Shown: positions 45,974 through 55,829, numbered from the stretch's first letter. The stretch is DNA of 64,000 nt from Bacillota bacterium (GCA_017459895.1 JAFUCA010000001.1:31619-95618); one strand, 5' to 3'. Notes: generated by a model from the letters alone, not told the origin. Program-made: numbers and translations.

Positions 45974-48900
45974 ATGAGAAAGAAGAAGTTATTATCAGCG
46001 GTATTCGCACTGGCAATGGCGGTGTTCGCCATTCCGGCCTTTGCGCATGCGGCGGAGGAAAGCCCCGTCTGGCAGGATGGGACCTGGGAAGGTACCCAGT
46101 GGGGGTACAGCTCCGACATCACGATGGCGGTGACCATCGCGGATGGAAAGATCACGAATGTGGAAGCGAAGTCACAGGATGAGACGCCGACCTACTGGTA
46201 CCTGATCCAGGACGAGGAGGGCTGCCCGCTCTTTGATGCGATCATAGAGAAACAGAGCACATCGGTGGACACCGTATCCGGCGCGACCATCAGCAGCACC
46301 GCGATCCTGGGGGCGGTGGATCAGGCCCTGGCCAAGGCGGCCGGACTGGAAACTGCCGTCACTGAGCCCCAGGCCGAGTGGTTTGCCGGCGGCACCGGGA
46401 CCGAGAGCGACCCGTTCCTGATCGCAACGCCGCAGCAGCTGTACCGGGTGGCGGACTCCATGAACGGGGACATCCGCTACAGCGGAATGCATCTGGCGCT
46501 GGCGGCGGATCTGGATATGAGCGGGATCGTCTGGAGACCCATCGGCTCGAACAGCTTCCCCTTCGCGGGACATTTTGACGGCGCGGGGCATGTCATCCGC
46601 AACCTGCAGATGGGAACCAGCGTTAAGGAGCCCTACGCGGCCAGAACCAATTCCCGTCACCTGGGACTGTTCGGCATGGTGGACAAGGGCGCGTTGATCG
46701 AAAATGTGAACCTGGAGAACGCAGTGATCTACGCCCAGGGCGAAGAGGTGTCCGTGCGCACCGGACTGATCGCGGGACAGACCAAGGGCGGCATCTTTCG
46801 GAATGTCAGCGCCAGCGGCATGATCTGGTCCGAGTCGGACGGCGGCAATGACGTCTGCGGCGGTCTGATCGGCTTCAATGGCGGAGGCGTATTGATCAAT
46901 GCGGCCGCTGATGTGGATATCACCAGCCTTTGCAATAAGAACTACGACGAGTCCGGCGGTCTTGCGGGATACAATGAAGGTCTGATCGCCAACTGCAGCG
47001 CATCCGGGAACGTGACGGCAGGAGGAGCTGCCTCCATCATCGCCAGCGCCCTGGTGGGTGAGCAGTGCGGCGACGTGGTGAACTGCATTACCAGCGGCAA
47101 CCTGACGGTGGAGAAAGCGACCTCCATGGCGGGTATGACCTCCGGAGACATCGACGGCGGCCGCACCTACAACTGCTGGTACAAGGGAACTGCCGTGATG
47201 ACGGTGGCCGGGGAGAAGGTCACCCCGAAGGATTACGGCATGACCTACGCGAAGGCGATGGATTATGACGGTATTTATTATTCCGGCAACATGGTGCTGA
47301 ACCTGAAGGCGTACAACCTCAACCATATGGACTCTGTCGTTTCGGAGCTGAACGAGACCCTGGCGAAGTTCCCGGTGGATCCGGCGAAACACGGTGTGTC
47401 CGAAGAGAGCTTCCGGACCTGGGCGGTCAGCGGCAAAAATGCTGTGTTGACGAACGAAGCGGTTGCCGTAACTTATGTCCGTCCGGAGGAAGAGAACGTT
47501 CCGCAGGTGGAACAGGAGATGAAGGACGGCACATGGTACGGACGCAGCAGCGACAAGTCCGTCGTTGTGAAGATCCAGACAGAGAAGAATGCCGTTGCGA
47601 AGGTGGAGACACTGGCGGGAGCCGACTCCGGCGATGCCTACGATGAAGCGGTGAAGGTCGCCTCTCTGAAGGCGGTCTATCAGGACGGCTCCACCTATGA
47701 ACCGGCAGATCCGTCAAAATTTGCCGGCGGCAAGGGAACGAAGGAGGATCCGTATCTGGTCGCGAATGAGGCGCAGCTGCGGTATATCGCAGAGGCGGTC
47801 AATGAGGATGTGGACTGGGCGGATGTCTGGTTCCGTCAGACCGCGGACATTCAGCTGTCGGATCGGGAGTGGCTGCCCATCGGTTACTCGGTGTTCGGTT
47901 ACTACCGCAGCCGCTGGACGTCCTTTAAGGACTATCCCTTCCGTGGCAACTTCGACGGCCATGAGATCACCGGCCTTCGCATCGGAACGGCAGATGCACC
48001 CACCGCGGATCCCCGTATGGTATACACGGCAGGTATGTTCGGCTATGTGGAGGGTACCGTCACACAGAACTACGCGCTGAGCATGCTGAAGGATGTAACA
48101 CAGAGAGAGATCCGGAATGTCCGTGTGAAGGATATGATCATCAACGCGGCCAATGAGAACGGGCTCTATGCCGGCGGTCTGATCGGCCGGCCGCTGAACG
48201 GATTCAAAGCGGATCACTGCATTGTCAGCGGACAGCTCACAGCTGCCGTGAAGGGCGGAACTCTGTATGCCGGCGGCCTGATGGGCTACGGCCTGCGGGG
48301 CGGCCTCGTCACCAACTGCCGGACGGAGGTAACGGTGAACGCTTCTGCGGATCGGGATTCTTCGGCCAATGTCTATGCCGGCGGATTCTACGGGTATGAC
48401 AACCGGGTGACCACAGTGAACAGCTGCGCGCTGGGCAGCATTGCGGCGGACGGTCCGGCGAAGCGGCTCTATGCCGGCGGATTTGCAGGTGCCTGTGCCG
48501 GGGCCAATTACAATGTATTTGCAATGGGCAGCGTCACAGCGGGCAATGATACGACGACCCTGGGCGCTCTGGCCGGAAACCTGTATGCCATCGGCGCCTA
48601 CTATCACGCATCGGCTAACGGCGATGCGGCTCAGACCGTAAACGGCTCCGCAAAGGCTGAGAAGTCCCTGTACGGAGCTTCCGGCGCGGATCGGTCCAGA
48701 GACCGCTCAGCGCTGCGCAAAGCGTCCGAAATGAACGGCAGCGCGCTGGCGAAGGAAATGAATGCGGCCATTACTACGGTCAAGGCAGAGCTGGCGGAAA
48801 TGCAGGAGGGTATCGGCGATGATCCGATCCATGCGGTCTATTACACCGGTGACGGAAGCGATCTTCTCACCTGGAAGACCGGGGATACCAGCCTGATCTT

Positions 48901-49255
48901 CGCAGCGGACGCAAAGGCTGCGCCTTCCGGGGAAACGGCAGCGAAGAAGGCCAACCCCATGACGGTGAAGGCGGCCGGCAAGACCTTCAAGGCGAAGAAG
49001 CTGAAGAAGAAGGCGGCCTCCTATAAGGCGGTAACCGTTGCCAGGGCCCAGGGCCCCGTTGCCTATAAGGTGACCTACGGCAATGCCAAGGCGAAGAAGG
49101 CCCTGAAGTTCAATCAGAAGACCGGCAAGATCACGGTGAAGAAAAAGACGAAGAAAGGGACCTATAAGCTGACCCTGCAGATCAAAGCGGCCGGGAACGC
49201 TTCCTACGAAGCTTCCGGTGTCGTGAAGAAGACGATCACGATCAGGGTGAAATAG
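45974..49255 (+). CDS. Giant exported FMN_bind/GLUG-repeat protein C
   Basis: 1093 aa. Signal peptide (cut near AHA-AEE), FMN_bind with DTVSGAT (Thr105), two beta-rich GLUG-type modules, a WYGRS section between them and a C-terminal Lys-rich Ig/cadherin-like domain (AKKALKFNQKTGKITVKKKT) shared with protein D rather than with A or B. Starts 16 bp after B with GGGAGG, so it is in the same operon. A terminator follows. Confidence 0.8.
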   Translation: MRKKKLLSAVFALAMAVFAIPAFAHAAEESPVWQDGTWEGTQWGYSSDITMAVTIADGKITNVEAKSQDETPTYWYLIQDEEGCPLFDAIIEKQSTSVDTVSGATISSTAILGAVDQALAKAAGLETAVTEPQAEWFAGGTGTESDPFLIATPQQLYRVADSMNGDIRYSGMHLALAADLDMSGIVWRPIGSNSFPFAGHFDGAGHVIRNLQMGTSVKEPYAARTNSRHLGLFGMVDKGALIENVNLENAVIYAQGEEVSVRTGLIAGQTKGGIFRNVSASGMIWSESDGGNDVCGGLIGFNGGGVLINAAADVDITSLCNKNYDESGGLAGYNEGLIANCSASGNVTAGGAASIIASALVGEQCGDVVNCITSGNLTVEKATSMAGMTSGDIDGGRTYNCWYKGTAVMTVAGEKVTPKDYGMTYAKAMDYDGIYYSGNMVLNLKAYNLNHMDSVVSELNETLAKFPVDPAKHGVSEESFRTWAVSGKNAVLTNEAVAVTYVRPEEENVPQVEQEMKDGTWYGRSSDKSVVVKIQTEKNAVAKVETLAGADSGDAYDEAVKVASLKAVYQDGSTYEPADPSKFAGGKGTKEDPYLVANEAQLRYIAEAVNEDVDWADVWFRQTADIQLSDREWLPIGYSVFGYYRSRWTSFKDYPFRGNFDGHEITGLRIGTADAPTADPRMVYTAGMFGYVEGTVTQNYALSMLKDVTQREIRNVRVKDMIINAANENGLYAGGLIGRPLNGFKADHCIVSGQLTAAVKGGTLYAGGLMGYGLRGGLVTNCRTEVTVNASADRDSSANVYAGGFYGYDNRVTTVNSCALGSIAADGPAKRLYAGGFAGACAGANYNVFAMGSVTAGNDTTTLGALAGNLYAIGAYYHASANGDAAQTVNGSAKAEKSLYGASGADRSRDRSALRKASEMNGSALAKEMNAAITTVKAELAEMQEGIGDDPIHAVYYTGDGSDLLTWKTGDTSLIFAADAKAAPSGETAAKKANPMTVKAAGKTFKAKKLKKKAASYKAVTVARAQGPVAYKVTYGNAKAKKALKFNQKTGKITVKKKTKKGTYKLTLQIKAAGNASYEASGVVKKTITIRVK

Positions 49256-49294
49256 GTTCCGCTGGTCACACTTCGATTTATTACTCCACAGGAA

Positions 49295-49337
49295 GGGAGC
49301 TGCTGCGCTGATTTCTTGGCGCGGCAGCTCCCTGTTT
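49295..49337 (+). terminator. Terminator after giant gene C
   Basis: GGGAGCTGC pairs with GCAGCTCCC and is followed by TGTTTTCG. Confidence 0.8.
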
Positions 49338-49365
49338 TCGCCTCGTGTTTCCGTGAAAAGGGACG

Positions 49366-49572
49366 TTCGAGTTTTCACGGTACAGGGGCAGGCCAGATCT
49401 CGAAATCTCCTTCTGCAAAGGCTGGCGATTGCCTTCGGTCAGAGATCCTGGTGCATTGAATCCCTCGGAATCTCGAACGACGGCCCGTCTGGGGCGCGAA
49501 TGTCGACGGCCTTCCTGTGATATGGGAGACCTTTTCGAGATTCGGGCCTTCCTGGATGTGCTGGATCTCGAA
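49366..49572. repeat. Hairpin-repeat island, TTCGAGA/TCTCGAA family (three 39-bp units)
   Basis: Units at about 49366-49404, 49439-49477 and 49534-49572 are each 39 bp, running from a TTCGAGA-like arm to a TCTCGAA arm; the left arm of the middle unit is imperfect. One dispersed 10-mer lies inside (49415). No gene is seen between 49338 and 49624. Confidence 0.65.
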
Positions 49573-49624
49573 TGTCCGTTATGGCCTCTGCTTTCTGCGA
49601 AGGTTCATCAATCGAACCACAGAA

Positions 49625-49659
49625 AAAGAACTGCTGCACAGATCGTGCGGCAGTTCTTT
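49625..49659 (-). terminator. Terminator after giant gene D
   Basis: AAAGAACTGC pairs with GCAGTTCTTT; on the minus strand the stem runs into TTCTTTTTC. It may also stop read-through from the plus strand. Confidence 0.75.
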
Positions 49660-49693
49660 CCCTTTCCGTGTATGGTAGAAAGTGTCTTATGGG

Positions 49694-52600
49694 TTATTTC
49701 ACTTTGATCGTCAGCGTCTTCGTAACAGGCTTTGCAGCAAGGTACTTGTCGGTAGCCGCGGCGTTCACAGTGACCTTCACCTTGTAAGTGCCCTTCTTGG
49801 TCTTCTTCTTAACGGTGATCTTGCCGTTCTTGTACTTCAGGGCCTTCTTGGATTTCGCGTTGGCGGGCTTGACAGTATAGGTGACCTTGCCCTTTGCGCC
49901 GGTAACCTTGACCGCGCTTGTCAGCTTGAAGGACTTCGCCTTTTTCTTCAGAGCCTTTGCCTTGAAGGTCTTGGCGGCTGCAGTAACTTTGATGTTCTGA
50001 GCAGACTTCTGCGGCTGCAGCTGCGGCTGTACCTGCGCTGTTTGCTGTCCTTCGTGGACAACTGCTCCGGAAGCGGTGTCGTAGACCCAGGCAGTCAATG
50101 TTGTTGTCTCGGGCAGGTAGTCGGTGATGATGACCGGGAAGTCCAGTGCATTGACATCAAGACTGCTGTTCAGCTGATTCGGGAGACTCTTCGCAGACGC
50201 TTTCGGAAGCCCTGTATTGCCGTCGTTGACTGCTGATTTGCCGATGTTGTTTGAGACATCGGAAGCAGCAATGACGCTTTCGCCGGAGGTGAGGACCGCA
50301 TCCGTATGGTAGAAGCTGTGATACATCGATGAGGACAGCCATCCGCTAAGCGCTCCGATGTTGTTCACAGGATAGACGGAGGTGACATCTCCGGATGCAT
50401 AGCAATTCACAACGGTACCGAATTCCAGACCGGTGAGTCCGCCAACGATCGTGGACGCTGGCTCTTCGTCATCCTTGCCGGCTTCGGTGTTACCTGTACG
50501 GATGTTGGCGTAGACATCTCCGCTTGCATAGGAATTAGCGATGAAGCTGTAAAGATCCATGCCTGCGAGTCCGCCGGCCTCAAGCCAGGCTGCACCCTGT
50601 TGCTCAGTAGCCTTCACATCAACGGCAGCGCCGGAGTTGATGATCGAACCACCGCGGGTCCGGCCCACGAGGCCTCCGGCCCAGATGTTGTCATAAGGGG
50701 AATCGCCGTCATTGTTAACGGTAATCGATCCGCTTGCATGAACATTATTGATGACAGCGCCGATGCCGCCGGTGCTGGAGCTCTGTGTCTCACCGGCAAC
50801 TGCGCCGACATCCATGAGCTTCTTCGAATCCACATTGATATAAAGGTTATCGATGTTCAGGTTTTCGATTACCGCGGTTTCGCCCAGCTTGCCGAACAAT
50901 CCGACGTGGTTTTCATCTTCTGTGAAGCCATCTGTTTTCGGAGCTGCGGCTGATCCCATGGTCAGGCCTTTGATCGCGTGTCCGTTTCCGTCAAAATCAC
51001 CTCCAAAGAGGTAGAGCTGTCCGCCGATGGGATTCCAGTCGATGCCGGAAAGATCGATATCGCCGGAAAGTGTGATGTAGTATCCCTCATAAGTGATCAG
51101 ATCTGAGAGTGAGCCAGCAAAAGCAACCATCTGATTCGCTGTTTTGATCAGGAAGGGATTTTCGGCGGTTCCGTCTCCGCCCGCGAAGATGGAAGCATCC
51201 GGATCAGAGGAGATTCCTTGAGCTCTCATCCTTGCCTGGTCGACGGCATTTTTAATGCCGCGGCAGGTGAAAGTTGCGCCGGAAATAACATCCACATCTG
51301 TGGAGTTTGCTGCAGTAATGGTATCAAAGATTGCAGCGGCCTTCTTCCAGTAGGCTGCGTCGTCAACCTGGGAGATCTCCTTGATGCCCGTGATTTTGCC
51401 GCCGGAGATGGTAACTTCCAGCTTGATATTGCCGCGGAAGCCTCTGCCGATGCCGGTATAGGTTCCGTCCTTCAGCGGGGTGTGGGTGAAGGTGAGGTCA
51501 GGATATCCGGTTGCTGTTACGGTGATGGTCATCGCTTCAGAGGATTCAGCGAAGGCAGTTGCACTGAGGTCGATGCTGCCGTCTGCCGCAATGACCTTGA
51601 CAGGGTTCTTGTTCTTCTTGGACTGAACCGGGTCGTATGCGGTATCATTGATCGTTACCAGGGTGATGTTCTTAAGGAATGCGGCAAAGTCTTCCTGGCT
51701 GCTTCCCTGAGCCGGGATGAGTGTGCCGTATCCGTCATAGGCAGCGGCCGGCTGGTCGGTGGAGACCATGAAAGCTGCGCTCAGGCCGTTGTATTTTCCG
51801 TTTTTATCGGTAACTTTGACTGTGTGAGATCCGATGGCGAGTTTGCCGCAGGAGATGGATCCGTCAGCGTAAGCAGCCTCAGTGCCATCGACGGTAAACG
51901 CTGGATCGTAATCTGCCGGAAGGTCTGTCAGGGTAACCGCAGCGGTAGTTTCTTCGACATCGATGTTATCGACTTTAACGGTAGCTTCTGTCCAGGTTGG
52001 AACGACGATATCAGCAACTAATGTGGAGTAGCCGTCCGCATAGACGGAAACGGTATAGGTTCCGGGATTCAGAACGCCGTCGGTATAGAACGCATCAAAC
52101 CGGTGAACGGTAGCGCCGTTCTCACAGCCGGCGGAAACTTTGCCGCTGTTCAGCGCGATCTCCACCTGATCGGTATGACCGTTCTCTACATAGAAGTCGA
52201 TCCAGGGAAGCGCGCCGACAGTCGTAGTACCGTCGGAGATGGTTACCGCGTAAACCTTGCTCTTGTATTCCATCCAGGTATAACCTTCGCAGGTATTGTC
52301 CGGATAGACAGTGAACTTGTCCGTTCCGTAGACCTTGCTTGCGGCCAGAGTACGGGCATCGAACTTGCTCCAGGTCGTTCTCTTTGTGTCCACCTTCAGC
52401 TGAATGACATCCGCGGGATTGTTCAGGACAACACCGTCCAGAAGAAGGGCATTCTTTTCCTTGCCGTTCTTGTCGGTTTTCGGTGTACCGTCTGCATTGA
52501 CAATCTTCTCCCCCGTATCCACCTGATGGATGACCGTCGGAATGTGGGAGTAATGGTTGTTCAGGGCGATCCCCGTCGCGCTGCTGACCGCATCATACAG

Positions 52601-52783
52601 GCCCTCTTCGCCGGTCGGTGCCTGAAGACCCATGCTGCTGTACAGCTGCGCCCAGGTGATGACACCCGAATCTCCGGTGTCTGCCGGAGCGGTGTCATCT
52701 GCGAAAACCGTCGCCGAAACGGAGAATGCCATTGCAAAGGACATCGTCCCGATCAGCAGAGGTTTCAGTAACTTCTTCTTCAT
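49694..52783 (-). CDS. Giant exported FMN_bind/GLUG-repeat protein D
   Basis: 1029 aa. Signal peptide (1-29). Residues about 40-230 form a unique N-terminal domain with no clear match, followed by a section with PGTYTVSVYADGYSTL that recalls DUF1533/HID modules of haem-capture proteins. A second Ig-like section leads to FMN_bind with DVISGAT (Thr504), one beta-rich GLUG-type module and the Lys-rich Ig/cadherin-like C-terminus shared with protein C. Transcribed from the divergent promoter at 52842-52870 under operator 2. Confidence 0.8.
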   Translation of the reverse strand: MKKKLLKPLLIGTMSFAMAFSVSATVFADDTAPADTGDSGVITWAQLYSSMGLQAPTGEEGLYDAVSSATGIALNNHYSHIPTVIHQVDTGEKIVNADGTPKTDKNGKEKNALLLDGVVLNNPADVIQLKVDTKRTTWSKFDARTLAASKVYGTDKFTVYPDNTCEGYTWMEYKSKVYAVTISDGTTTVGALPWIDFYVENGHTDQVEIALNSGKVSAGCENGATVHRFDAFYTDGVLNPGTYTVSVYADGYSTLVADIVVPTWTEATVKVDNIDVEETTAAVTLTDLPADYDPAFTVDGTEAAYADGSISCGKLAIGSHTVKVTDKNGKYNGLSAAFMVSTDQPAAAYDGYGTLIPAQGSSQEDFAAFLKNITLVTINDTAYDPVQSKKNKNPVKVIAADGSIDLSATAFAESSEAMTITVTATGYPDLTFTHTPLKDGTYTGIGRGFRGNIKLEVTISGGKITGIKEISQVDDAAYWKKAAAIFDTITAANSTDVDVISGATFTCRGIKNAVDQARMRAQGISSDPDASIFAGGDGTAENPFLIKTANQMVAFAGSLSDLITYEGYYITLSGDIDLSGIDWNPIGGQLYLFGGDFDGNGHAIKGLTMGSAAAPKTDGFTEDENHVGLFGKLGETAVIENLNIDNLYINVDSKKLMDVGAVAGETQSSSTGGIGAVINNVHASGSITVNNDGDSPYDNIWAGGLVGRTRGGSIINSGAAVDVKATEQQGAAWLEAGGLAGMDLYSFIANSYASGDVYANIRTGNTEAGKDDEEPASTIVGGLTGLEFGTVVNCYASGDVTSVYPVNNIGALSGWLSSSMYHSFYHTDAVLTSGESVIAASDVSNNIGKSAVNDGNTGLPKASAKSLPNQLNSSLDVNALDFPVIITDYLPETTTLTAWVYDTASGAVVHEGQQTAQVQPQLQPQKSAQNIKVTAAAKTFKAKALKKKAKSFKLTSAVKVTGAKGKVTYTVKPANAKSKKALKYKNGKITVKKKTKKGTYKVKVTVNAAATDKYLAAKPVTKTLTIKVK

Positions 52784-52808
52784 AAATATAATACTCCTTT
52801 CCTTGAGG

Positions 52809-52826
52809 TTAGTTAAATTGAACTAA
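52809..52826. promoter_or_regulatory. Operator 2 of the flavoprotein regulon
   Basis: TTAGTT-AAATTG-AACTAA, the same dyad as operators 1 and 3, placed after the -10 box of the leftward promoter. Confidence 0.85.
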
Positions 52827-52841
52827 TTTAATATAAGTGCA

Positions 52842-52870
52842 AGTATAGCAGGGGATACCAAACAGGTCAA
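52842..52870 (-). promoter_or_regulatory. σA promoter of giant gene D
   Basis: On the minus strand TTGACC, 17-bp spacer, TATACT. Confidence 0.8.
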
Positions 52871-52949
52871 CATTGTGAAAAAAACGAGTCAATATCCGGC
52901 AAGAAGAAGTCAATATCGTGCAATTGCAATGTTTTCCGGCGATTCCTGC

Positions 52950-52978
52950 TTGTCAGTGAGAAAAAAATATGCTATCCT
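52950..52978 (+). promoter_or_regulatory. σA promoter of the FMN_bind-polyferredoxin-apbE operon
   Basis: TTGTCA (52950-52955), 17-bp spacer, TATCCT (52973-52978). Confidence 0.75.
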
Positions 52979-52984
52979 TACCTG

Positions 52985-53006
52985 TGTTAGTTAAATTAAA
53001 CTAACA
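52985..53006. promoter_or_regulatory. Operator 3 of the flavoprotein regulon
   Basis: TGTTAGTT-AAATTA-AACTAACA, a perfect dyad with 8-bp arms starting 7 bp after the -10 box. Confidence 0.87.
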
Positions 53007-53051
53007 GGCGAAACCAGCCTTTGCATATACGATAGATAAGGAGCATTGAAC

Positions 53052-54422
53052 ATGGAACGATGGAGATCACGGCTGCCGCTTCTGATATCGATTCTGGTGG
53101 TCTGTGTCACAGTTTTTTCATTGACAACATACAAGGCGCCGACCTTTGCCGTGCCGGAGGATGCGGCGGCGGCAAGCAGTCCGGCGGCGAAACCGAAGCT
53201 GATGGAGAAGGCCAGCGTTTCGGAGGCCGTGAAGAAGGCGGCGACCCCGAAGGGCTCAAAGAGCGTGGGGAAGGTCAGCGAAAGCGGCAACTATACCGAC
53301 GGCGTTTACTACGGCTCCGCCACCGGATTTAAGAGCACGATCAAGGTGAAGGTGGTGATCAAAGACGGGAAGATCGCCAGCATCGACGTCGTATCCCATG
53401 GAGATGACGCGGCGTACTTTAACCGCGCCAAGGCGCTGCTCGGCCGGATCGTTCTGAAGCAGACCACCAATGTGGATACGGTCAGCGGAGCGACGTACAG
53501 CTCCACCGGTCTGATCAAGGCCGTGCGCAACGCTCTCGCAAAGGCTGAGAAGAAGGATAAGAAGAGCCAGAACAAGAAAAAGACCAAGAAAAAGAAAACA
53601 GAGCCGGCGGCAGGCAAGGCGGGGCAGTTCCCCTATCCCGACGGAACGTATGAGGGGACCGCAGAAGGATTTTGCAGTGACATTACGGTTGCGGTCACAC
53701 TGAAGAACAAGACGATCACGAGCATTACGGTGGTGAGTCAGGATGAAGACGAGGAATTCTTCAGCCGCGCGCTTGCCGTACTGAAGAGCATCGTGAAGGC
53801 GCAGAGCACGAAGGTGGACGTGGTCAGCGGAGCGACCTACAGCTCCAACGGGCTGATCAACGCGACCATCAACGCGCTGAAGGTGGCGAAGGCCAAGGCC
53901 GATCAGCAGAAGGCCGCGACCCAGCCTTCCGGCACTGCGGATCCGACCAAACCCTCCGGTACAACCGATCCGACCGGCACAACCGACCCGTCCGATCCGA
54001 CCGGCACTGATCCTACGGAATCCTCGGATCCGACCGACCCCTCCGGCAGCGATCCGGCGGAGCCAACCAGTGAAACCGATCCGACGGAGCCCGCAGAGCC
54101 GACGGAACCGACGTATCCTTATGCCGACGGAACCTATTCCATCGATGTCCGGGTCTATGCGGACGAAGATGAAGACTTCGACGATTACGATATGACGGTG
54201 GAGATCACCATCAGCGAGGGCAAGATCTCAGGCGTCACAGTTGCGTCATCCAACTCCTCTCCCTCGGATAAGGCTTATATCAAGCGGGCCCAGAACGGAA
54301 TGAAGTCGAAGCTCGTTGGAAGGGACAGCGCTTCCGGTGTGGATACGGTCAGCGGCGCGACCTGCACATCCGAAGCCATCCTGGACGCCTGCCGGCAGGC
54401 GCTGAGCCAGGCGAAGCAGTAA
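53052..54422 (+). CDS. Exported triple FMN_bind protein
   Basis: 456 aa. N-terminal signal/anchor helix (about 8-28), then three FMN_bind domains with attachment motifs DTVSGAT (Thr148), DVVSGAT (Thr262) and DTVSGAT (Thr437). A Lys-rich linker joins domains one and two; a long Thr/Asp/Pro/Ser-rich wall-spanning linker (about 300-360) joins two and three. The array could act as a flavin wire from membrane to surface. ATG at 53052 after AAGGAG. Confidence 0.88.
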   Translation: MERWRSRLPLLISILVVCVTVFSLTTYKAPTFAVPEDAAAASSPAAKPKLMEKASVSEAVKKAATPKGSKSVGKVSESGNYTDGVYYGSATGFKSTIKVKVVIKDGKIASIDVVSHGDDAAYFNRAKALLGRIVLKQTTNVDTVSGATYSSTGLIKAVRNALAKAEKKDKKSQNKKKTKKKKTEPAAGKAGQFPYPDGTYEGTAEGFCSDITVAVTLKNKTITSITVVSQDEDEEFFSRALAVLKSIVKAQSTKVDVVSGATYSSNGLINATINALKVAKAKADQQKAATQPSGTADPTKPSGTTDPTGTTDPSDPTGTDPTESSDPTDPSGSDPAEPTSETDPTEPAEPTEPTYPYADGTYSIDVRVYADEDEDFDDYDMTVEITISEGKISGVTVASSNSSPSDKAYIKRAQNGMKSKLVGRDSASGVDTVSGATCTSEAILDACRQALSQAKQ

Positions 54423-54452
54423 GGAAACATCAGAAAGCGAGCAGAACAGGCC

Positions 54453-54890
54453 ATGAACAATCTTCTCATTAAGATCATCTGCGTCTTTCTCGTGCTGCTG
54501 GCCTTCGCTGAGTACAACTCGGTTACCGCCACCAGGATCGCCGATGAGACGGTGGCCAAGGCAGAAGCGGAGGCAGCTGCCGTGCAGACCGGAGCGGGTG
54601 ACAGCGCAGGCAGCGCCGGCGGCGGATACAAGGACGGGACCTACGTCGGCAGCGCGCAGGGCTACGGCGGGACGGTTTCCGTAGAAGTGACGATCGAAGG
54701 GGGATCGATCACAAACATCGAAGCGATCGCCCACGGCGGGGAGGACGCGGCCTACTGGGATATGTGCAGCGGCGTCATCCCGCAGCTGATCGAGACTCAG
54801 GGGGCGCAGGCGGATACAGTCAGCGGAGCGACCTTCAGCTCCACCGGCATCATCAACGCCACGATCGACGCTCTTTCCCAGGCATTGTAA
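54453..54890 (+). CDS. Membrane-anchored single FMN_bind protein
   Basis: 145 aa with one N-terminal transmembrane helix (5-22), a short Ala/Glu-rich spacer, and an FMN_bind domain ending in DTVSGAT (Thr127). Compare RnfG/NqrC-type and PplA-type flavin carriers. It lies between the triple-domain protein and the polyferredoxin, so it may take electrons from the latter. Confidence 0.88.
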   Translation: MNNLLIKIICVFLVLLAFAEYNSVTATRIADETVAKAEAEAAAVQTGAGDSAGSAGGGYKDGTYVGSAQGYGGTVSVEVTIEGGSITNIEAIAHGGEDAAYWDMCSGVIPQLIETQGAQADTVSGATFSSTGIINATIDALSQAL

Positions 54891-54896
54891 ATCAAG

Positions 54897-55802
54897 ATGG
54901 AGCAGACAAAGAAGCAGAAAGATATTAATAAAAAGAAAAACACTCCGGCATCCAGAAGAAAGAAACAGCAGAAGCTGCAGGCGCTGATCCGTTTCGCCGT
55001 GCAGGTCCTGTTCTTTGTGCTGTTTCCTTCGGCCTACGCCTCATCCTTCGCCGGGGTGAAATACATTTTCACGCAGATCGGCGCTCACCAGATGATCGAG
55101 TTCACTCCGTTCATCGCGATCCTGATCACCCTGTGCGCCTATACCGTCCTCTTCGGCCGGTTCTTCTGCGGGTACGTCTGCGCCTTCGGCAGCGTAAACG
55201 ACTGGATCTTCTGGCTGCATAAGACGTTCAGCGACCGCCGGGGGAAAAAGCCGGCGCAGATTCCGGACAAGGTGATGGCGAACCTCTCGATCCTGAAGTA
55301 TCTCCTTCTGGCGGTGATCATCGTCCTCTGCGTTCTGGGCAAATTCGGGGTGACCGGCGGATGGAGTCCCTGGGATGCCTTTTCGCAGATCCGGGCGGGA
55401 CAGTTCACGTCTCTCAGCGGTTATCTGGCCGGCTGCGCGCTGCTGGGGGTGCTGCTGATCGGAATGTTTTTTTCGGAGCGGTTTTTCTGCAGGACACTGT
55501 GTCCGATGGGCGGGGTGTTCTCGCTGCTTCCCGTGCTGCCCTGGCTGACGGTCCGGCGGGACCAGACCCAGTGCATCGCCGGGTGCAGGGCCTGTGCAAA
55601 GGCTTGTCCGGCCCTGGTGTCACTTCCGGATATGGAATCACTGGATACGCCAGGGGACTGTTTTCAGTGCCATAAATGCACCTGCGTCTGCCCCCGAAGC
55701 AATGTGACGACGAAGGTCCGGTGGATCCGGGGGGATGATCTCTGGCTGACGATGATCCGGGTTTTGATCCTCGCAGGGCTGTTTATCTGGCTCGGAGTGT
55801 GA
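54897..55802 (+). CDS. NapH-like membrane polyferredoxin (4Fe-4S)
   Basis: 301 aa with about five transmembrane helices. Two membrane C-x3-C pairs (FFCGYVCAFG, FFCRTLCPMG) and two cytosolic-type [4Fe-4S] motifs near the C-terminus (CIAGCRACAKACP and CFQCHKCTCVCP) match the NapH/NosR/RnfB-associated group linked to flavinylated proteins. It probably passes electrons through the membrane to the FMN_bind proteins. Starts 6 bp after the preceding stop. Confidence 0.88.
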   Translation: MEQTKKQKDINKKKNTPASRRKKQQKLQALIRFAVQVLFFVLFPSAYASSFAGVKYIFTQIGAHQMIEFTPFIAILITLCAYTVLFGRFFCGYVCAFGSVNDWIFWLHKTFSDRRGKKPAQIPDKVMANLSILKYLLLAVIIVLCVLGKFGVTGGWSPWDAFSQIRAGQFTSLSGYLAGCALLGVLLIGMFFSERFFCRTLCPMGGVFSLLPVLPWLTVRRDQTQCIAGCRACAKACPALVSLPDMESLDTPGDCFQCHKCTCVCPRSNVTTKVRWIRGDDLWLTMIRVLILAGLFIWLGV

Positions 55803-55829
55803 TACTATAGGGGAGCGGAGGAAGGCTGC

